NCBI GenBank assembly: GCA_002305765.1
Contig: DBQU01000083.1
Span: 1-43,549 of the forward strand
Direction: 5' to 3'
DNA from: Deltaproteobacteria bacterium UBA1386
GTDB taxonomy: Bacteria; Desulfobacterota; Syntrophorhabdia; Syntrophorhabdales; Syntrophorhabdaceae
Length of the DNA: 43,549 bases
In this document: one piece after another, positions 39,605 to 43,549 of the stretch
How positions within the stretch are numbered: position 1 is the stretch's first letter
Layout: each line of letters starts with the position of its first letter
Translations under genes and position numbers: made by a program
The notes under the pieces: generated by a model
What the model was told of the DNA's origin: nothing
The model's input: the letters and a program-made list of their open reading frames with translations, nothing else
Databases searched by the model: none

Positions 39605-42082
39605 ATGAACCCCTATGAGCCTCATGCGATCGAAGAGAAATGGCAAAAATACTGGGAAGAGCGAGAAGCGTTCCGTGTCGATGAAGACCCGTCGAAACAT
39701 AAATACTATCTCCTTGAGATGTTCCCTTATCCCTCGGGGAAGATCCACATGGGACACGTGAGGAACTATTCCATCGGCGACGTCATAGCGCGATACATGA
39801 CAATGAAGGGACTCAATGTCCTCCATCCCATGGGGTGGGACGCCTTCGGCATGCCCGCGGAGAACGCCGCCATCGAAAGGGGGATACAACCGGCGACGTG
39901 GACCCACGAAAACATCGATTACATGAGAGAGCAGTTGAAGCGCCTCGGTTTCGGCTACGACTGGAGGCGGGAGGTCGCCACCTGCGACGTGGACTATTAC
40001 CGGTGGGAACAGTGGATGTTTCTCAAGATGTTCGAGAAAGGCCTCGTCTACCGGAAGAGCTCGCCCGTCAATTTCTGTCCCAGATGCCAGACCGTCCTCG
40101 CCAACGAGCAGGTCGAGGGCGGGAACTGCTGGCGTTGCGGCGAGGAGGTCATACAGAAGGAGCTGACGCAGTGGTTCTTCGCGATAACGAAGTACGCCGA
40201 CGAGCTCCACGAATACTGTGACAAGCTGCCCGGATGGCCCGAGAAGGTCACGAGCATGCAGAAGAACTGGATCGGCAAGAGTTATGGCGTCGAGGTCCAT
40301 TTCACCCTGGAGGACGGATCGCCCTTCACGATCTTCACGACCCGGCCCGACACCCTGTACGGTGTGACCTTCATGGTCCTGGCGCCCGAACATCCCTTGA
40401 CCCTGGAACTGTCCCTGGGGACCTCCCAGGAAAAGGAGGTGGCCGCCTTCGTGCAGAAGGTCAAGGCACAGGACAGGAGCTTCCGGGGGGAGATCAGCCT
40501 CGAAAAAGAGGGTGTCTTCACAGGGAAATACGCCATAAACCCCCTGACGGGTCACAGGATCCCCATATATGTGGGGAACTTCGTCCTCATGGAGTACGGC
40601 ACGGGTGCCATCATGGCCGTCCCCGCCCACGACCAGAGAGACTTCGAGTTCGCGAAGGAGTATGGTCTTCCCGTGATCGTCACGATAACGCCCAAAGACA
40701 GGGAGCTCAACGCGGCATCCATGGACTGCGCCTACGTGGATGAAGGCGTTCTCGTCAATTCCGACAGGTTTGACGGTATGAACAACCGTGAGGCCATCGG
40801 CGCCATCATCGACTATCTCGAAGAGAAAGGTTTCGGGACGAGGACTGTCAATTACCGGTTGAAGGACTGGGGCATCTCGAGACAGCGCTACTGGGGGGCT
40901 CCCATACCCATCATCTATTGTGATGACTGCGGGACCGTCCCGGTGCCCGAGAAGGACCTGCCGGTGGTGTTGCCCGTCGACCTCGAGATTAGGATGGTGG
41001 GCCGCTCGCCGCTCGCCGACCACGCGCCGTTCTACGAAGTGGAGTGTCCCGTGTGCAAGAAAAAGGCACGGCGGGAGACGGACACGATGGACACATTCGT
41101 GGAGTCGTCATGGTATTTCCTGCGGTACGCCTGCGCCGATTATCAGGATGGCCCTCTCGACAGGAAGCGCGTCGACTATTGGATGCCGGTGGACCAGTAC
41201 ATCGGCGGCATCGAGCACGCGGTCCTGCACCTGCTCTACTCACGCTTCTTTAACCGCGTCCTCAACGAACTCGGTCTGGTCGGTGTCCGCGAACCCTTCA
41301 AGAACCTCCTCACCCAGGGCATGGTCATCAAGGACGGGGCCAAGATGAGCAAATCCAAGGGAAACGTCGTTGACCCCAACTATCTCATCGAGAAGTACGG
41401 TGCCGATACGGCGCGCCTCTTCTGCCTCTTCGCCGCGCCGCCGGAACGGGACCTCGACTGGAGCGACCAGGGCGTGGAAGGGAGCTATCGCTTCCTCCAG
41501 AGGGTCTGGAGGCTGGCTGCCGAGCACGCGGGTTCCCTGGCGGCAGTGACAGCGGTCGACCAGATCCCGGGAGCGGGCGGTGATGAGAAACAGCTCATAC
41601 ACAAGATCCACAGGACCATCATGAAGGTGACGGACGACGTGGAGCGGTTCCATCTGAATACCGCCATCGCGAGCATCATGGAGCTTGTCAATATGACGTA
41701 CAAATTCGTCGAGAAGGGAATGGACGGCGAAAGAGGGAAGGCGCTGCTCAAGGGCTCCATTGAGGCAATCCTGAGACTCCTCTATCCCTTCGTCCCTCAC
41801 ATCGTGTCCGAGCTGTGGCAGACCATGGGAGGGGATGTGGTCCTTCTCAGGTCGTCGTGGCCGTCCTGGGATGCGGAGTTGGTGAAAGAGGAAAAGGTCA
41901 TGATCGCCGTGCAGGTCAACGGAAAGCTCCGCGACACCTGTGAAGCCGACCGGGGCATGGGGGAGGATGCGCTCAAGGAGATGGTCTTCGGCCTGGAAAA
42001 AGTGCAGAGGCATCTCGAGGGCAAGGCCGTCAGGAAGACCATAGTGGTGCCCAATAAGCTGATCAATATCGTGTGCGGATAG
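39605..42082 (+). CDS. leuS: leucyl-tRNA synthetase LeuS
   Basis: An 825-residue class I synthetase. The HIGH motif is in FPYPSGKIHMGHVRNYSIGD (about residue 43), the editing domain lies at about 225-420 (with TTRPDTLYGVTFMVLAPEHP), and the KMSKS loop is DGAKMSKSKGNVVDP (about 580). Zinc-type Cys pairs CPRCQ/CWRCGEE and CDDCG/CPVCKKK are present. ATG 39605 is chosen, 7 nt after GGAG; ATG 39602 and TTG 39593 are possible. It follows argG by 38 nt. Confidence 0.97.
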   Translation: MNPYEPHAIEEKWQKYWEEREAFRVDEDPSKHKYYLLEMFPYPSGKIHMGHVRNYSIGDVIARYMTMKGLNVLHPMGWDAFGMPAENAAIERGIQPATWTHENIDYMREQLKRLGFGYDWRREVATCDVDYYRWEQWMFLKMFEKGLVYRKSSPVNFCPRCQTVLANEQVEGGNCWRCGEEVIQKELTQWFFAITKYADELHEYCDKLPGWPEKVTSMQKNWIGKSYGVEVHFTLEDGSPFTIFTTRPDTLYGVTFMVLAPEHPLTLELSLGTSQEKEVAAFVQKVKAQDRSFRGEISLEKEGVFTGKYAINPLTGHRIPIYVGNFVLMEYGTGAIMAVPAHDQRDFEFAKEYGLPVIVTITPKDRELNAASMDCAYVDEGVLVNSDRFDGMNNREAIGAIIDYLEEKGFGTRTVNYRLKDWGISRQRYWGAPIPIIYCDDCGTVPVPEKDLPVVLPVDLEIRMVGRSPLADHAPFYEVECPVCKKKARRETDTMDTFVESSWYFLRYACADYQDGPLDRKRVDYWMPVDQYIGGIEHAVLHLLYSRFFNRVLNELGLVGVREPFKNLLTQGMVIKDGAKMSKSKGNVVDPNYLIEKYGADTARLFCLFAAPPERDLDWSDQGVEGSYRFLQRVWRLAAEHAGSLAAVTAVDQIPGAGGDEKQLIHKIHRTIMKVTDDVERFHLNTAIASIMELVNMTYKFVEKGMDGERGKALLKGSIEAILRLLYPFVPHIVSELWQTMGGDVVLLRSSWPSWDAELVKEEKVMIAVQVNGKLRDTCEADRGMGEDALKEMVFGLEKVQRHLEGKAVRKTIVVPNKLINIVCG

Positions 42083-42126
42083 AAAAGGGCAGGGTGCCGG
42101 GTCGTGGGCGACGGGCAAAGAGAGGA

Positions 42127-42666
42127 ATGAAGGTAATGGAATGGACTATGAACGGTAAAGGCTTGAGACGGACAGGACTGGTCCTCGTCGCGGCAGCGAT
42201 GCTGATGGTGACAGGGGCGTGCGGCTATCAACTCATCGGTGGGAAGGGCATATACGGCGGCGACGTGTCGTCGATCTACGTGCCGGTCTTCAAGAACCTG
42301 ACCTACGAGCCCCACGTGTCCCAGCCCGTCACGGAGTCTTTTTCCAGGGAACTTCTGTCGACGGGACTCTTCACGTTGAGCTACGAAAAGGCCGACGGTA
42401 TCTTGAAGGGCGAGATCACGGACGTCGCGATGGCACCGTCATCCCTGAACGCTCAGGGCGTCGTCATTGAGAAATCCGTAAGTGTGACGGTAAAGGTCTC
42501 CCTTTCCCAGAAGAACGGGGCCCTCATAAAAGAATTCGCCATCAGTGATTCAGAGATCTACAAGATACAGGAAGGGGCGGAGGAATACAACAGGCGCGAG
42601 GCCATCCGCAGGCTCTCGGCGCGGATGGCGAGGCGGTTTAGCGCTCAATTGCTCCTGGAGTATTGA
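42127..42666 (+). CDS. lptE: LptE-family LPS-assembly lipoprotein
   Basis: A 179-residue lipoprotein. A signal peptide (LRRTGLVLVAAAMLMVTGAC) ends in a lipobox and then GYQLIGG, the usual start of mature LptE. SSIYVPVFKNLTYEPHVSQP and the strand-rich region to residue 170 with RRLSARMARRFSAQLLLEY follow the family. LptE plugs the LptD barrel that inserts LPS. Position directly after leuS is the common one in Gram-negatives; holA, often next, is missing. In-frame ATGs at 42127, 42136 and 42148 make the start uncertain. Confidence 0.85.
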   Translation: MKVMEWTMNGKGLRRTGLVLVAAAMLMVTGACGYQLIGGKGIYGGDVSSIYVPVFKNLTYEPHVSQPVTESFSRELLSTGLFTLSYEKADGILKGEITDVAMAPSSLNAQGVVIEKSVSVTVKVSLSQKNGALIKEFAISDSEIYKIQEGAEEYNRREAIRRLSARMARRFSAQLLLEY

Positions 42667-42673
42667 TGAAGCC

Positions 42674-42940
42674 TTAGGCCACCTGACTCTTGTGAAGCTT
42701 CCGGGCCAGACGGGAGATCTTTCTCGCAGCGTTGTTCCTGTGTACGACACCCTTTGAAGCCGCCTTGTCGATGGAGGAAACGGCATCCCGGAATATGGCC
42801 TCGACCTCTCCTTCTTTCCTGTCAATTGCGCCGATGGCCCGTTTTATCCTGCTTTTCATCGTCGATTTGAAGTGGGAATTCCTGAGCCTGCGTTTCTCGG
42901 ACTGCATTGCTCGCTTGATGGCGGATTTATTCTTCCTCAA
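42674..42940 (-). CDS. rpsT: ribosomal protein S20
   Basis: An 88-residue basic protein of the 30S subunit. It begins MRKNKSAIKRAMQSEKRRLR and contains SRIKRAIGAIDRKEGE and HRNNAARKISRLARKLHKSQ, all typical of S20. The start codon is TTG at 42940 with GAGGAGG 7 nt upstream; no in-frame ATG or GTG fits. E. coli rpsT also uses UUG and is autoregulated by S20 through that weak start. The gene is convergent with lptE, 7 nt apart. Confidence 0.96.
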   Translation of the reverse strand: MRKNKSAIKRAMQSEKRRLRNSHFKSTMKSRIKRAIGAIDRKEGEVEAIFRDAVSSIDKAASKGVVHRNNAARKISRLARKLHKSQVA

Positions 42941-42969
42941 AGGTTGTCCTCCTCTTTAAGACTTTTCTT

Positions 42970-42998
42970 TATTTATCATCCATGGACCCGAAAGTCAA
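42970..42998 (-). promoter_or_regulatory. promoter of rpsT
   Basis: On the minus strand TTGACT (42998-42993) and TAAATA (42975-42970) stand 17 bp apart. Transcription from about 42963 would give a leader near 23 nt before the TTG start. Confidence 0.6.
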
Positions 42999-43141
42999 AT
43001 AGTTCTGCATCATTTAAAAACGCGTCCCTTTGTCGGCATATGCACACGACACCGCAAAAACGACCCGGCGATGCCTGCGGGATCCTTTTCATCGAGGCGG
43101 CTTGTCTTATGTGGTCCAGCGATCCTAAACGTCCGCGGTTC

Positions 43142-43426
43142 CTACTTCTTGCCTGCAGCCCTCTTGGATGCCTTGAGGGGATTGATCTTTTGCTCTTCAG
43201 CCTTGGGCGCTTTCTTCACGTGGGTTGACATCGGGCACGAGCCTTTCTGCCATTTCTGGGCAGGATAAGGGAAACTCGAACAGTACTTTCCCGTTTCGAA
43301 CTCGACGACCCTGGTGCATCCTTCACAATTCTCCACGATTGTGAAGCATTTTCCTCCACTGTACGAACATCCCGTCTTCTTCATGAAGAGACATTCGATT
43401 CCCGGTTTCAACGTTGTGCATACCAT
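43142..43426 (-). CDS. PxxKW family cysteine-rich protein
   Basis: A 94-residue protein with seven Cys in CLFMKKTGCSYSGGKCFTIV, NCEGC and KYCSS, then the defining PAQKW within SFPYPAQKWQKGSCPMSTHV and a basic tail INPLKASKR. PxxKW proteins are common in Deltaproteobacteria; their function is not known, and metal or iron-sulfur binding is likely from the Cys pattern. ATG 43426 has a full-length Shine-Dalgarno (AAGGAGGTGA) upstream. It has its own promoter. Confidence 0.85.
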   Translation of the reverse strand: MVCTTLKPGIECLFMKKTGCSYSGGKCFTIVENCEGCTRVVEFETGKYCSSFPYPAQKWQKGSCPMSTHVKKAPKAEEQKINPLKASKRAAGKK

Positions 43427-43463
43427 AACGGCATCACCTCCTTAGAATTGACAAAAGCGTACT

Positions 43464-43493
43464 ATGTAACTACATTTTGGTGCTCATTGTCAA
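43464..43493 (-). promoter_or_regulatory. promoter of the PxxKW gene
   Basis: On the minus strand a consensus TTGACA (43493-43488) and TTACAT (43469-43464) lie 18 bp apart, about 38 nt before the ATG at 43426. With the strong ribosome site this suggests high constant expression. Confidence 0.5.
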
Positions 43494-43549
43494 TATGCTC
43501 CCTGAACCCGGTAATGTATCATTCTTTGTGTCAGGAACAAAAACTGGGG

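Noticed and set aside
39449..41023. 524-codon open frame on the minus strand
   Set aside because: It is antisense to argG and leuS, both certain genes, and shows no domain.

Overview
The window is about 43.5 kb of GC-rich, gene-dense bacterial chromosome. I see no rRNA, tRNA, CRISPR array, insertion sequence or phage gene. The gene content suggests an anaerobic Gram-negative bacterium of the Desulfobacterota (former Deltaproteobacteria), perhaps near the Syntrophorhabdales. The pointers are an hslVU-argBDFG block, LptE and several lipoproteins (an outer membrane), a UbiA/UbiE pair for menaquinone, a PxxKW cysteine-rich protein, a DRTGG/anti-sigma-type ATPase pair and a bona fide sigma-54 promoter. 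The placement is inference from gene content only.

Layout. 1-3.1 kb: an OmpR-type two-component system followed by two small exported proteins (Spy/ZraP-like and PepSY-like), which looks like an envelope or metal stress module. 3.1-6.8 kb (minus strand): a truncated amidohydrolase, a YceI protein, a PdxJ homologue that has lost the histidines of the active site, a decayed response-regulator receiver, an anti-sigma-type ATPase, a DRTGG protein and an exported unknown. 6.9-9.1 kb: an RluA-type pseudouridine synthase, a hotdog thioesterase and RlpA. 9.4-15.2 kb: an accessory stretch with an 885-residue modular secreted protein, an orphan polytopic membrane protein, a TMEM175-type channel, a Cys-rich small protein and a lipoprotein.

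15.4-19.4 kb (minus): a five-gene overlapping operon, substrate-binding protein, ABC ATPase, permease, UbiE, UbiA/MenA, tying an NMT1/SsuA-type importer to the last steps of menaquinone synthesis. 19.7-24.6 kb (minus): a second compact operon, a CHASE2 adenylate cyclase, SH3b protein, M48 lipoprotein and an exported zincin-like protein. 24.8-28.9 kb: an SDR reductase, a LonB-type AAA protease, a small acidic protein and a small ORF behind a near-perfect sigma-54 promoter.

29.0-42.7 kb (plus) is core genome: NudL-type Nudix, MFS transporter, Der; then xerC-hslV-hslU-argB-argD-argF-argG-leuS-lptE. rpsT (UUG start) and a PxxKW protein are on the minus strand at the end. Three intergenic regions (19.5, 25.6 and 32.1 kb) carry a dispersed element of tandem 8-9-bp GTTCAA units facing inverted copies, apparently forming large terminator-like hairpins.

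The best candidates for new biology are the His-less PdxJ homologue, the cyclase/peptidase operon, the importer-menaquinone operon, the modular protein with a possible Cys-His-Asp triad, and the GTTCAA hairpin family. No single element here is clearly a complete, previously undescribed defence or mobile system.
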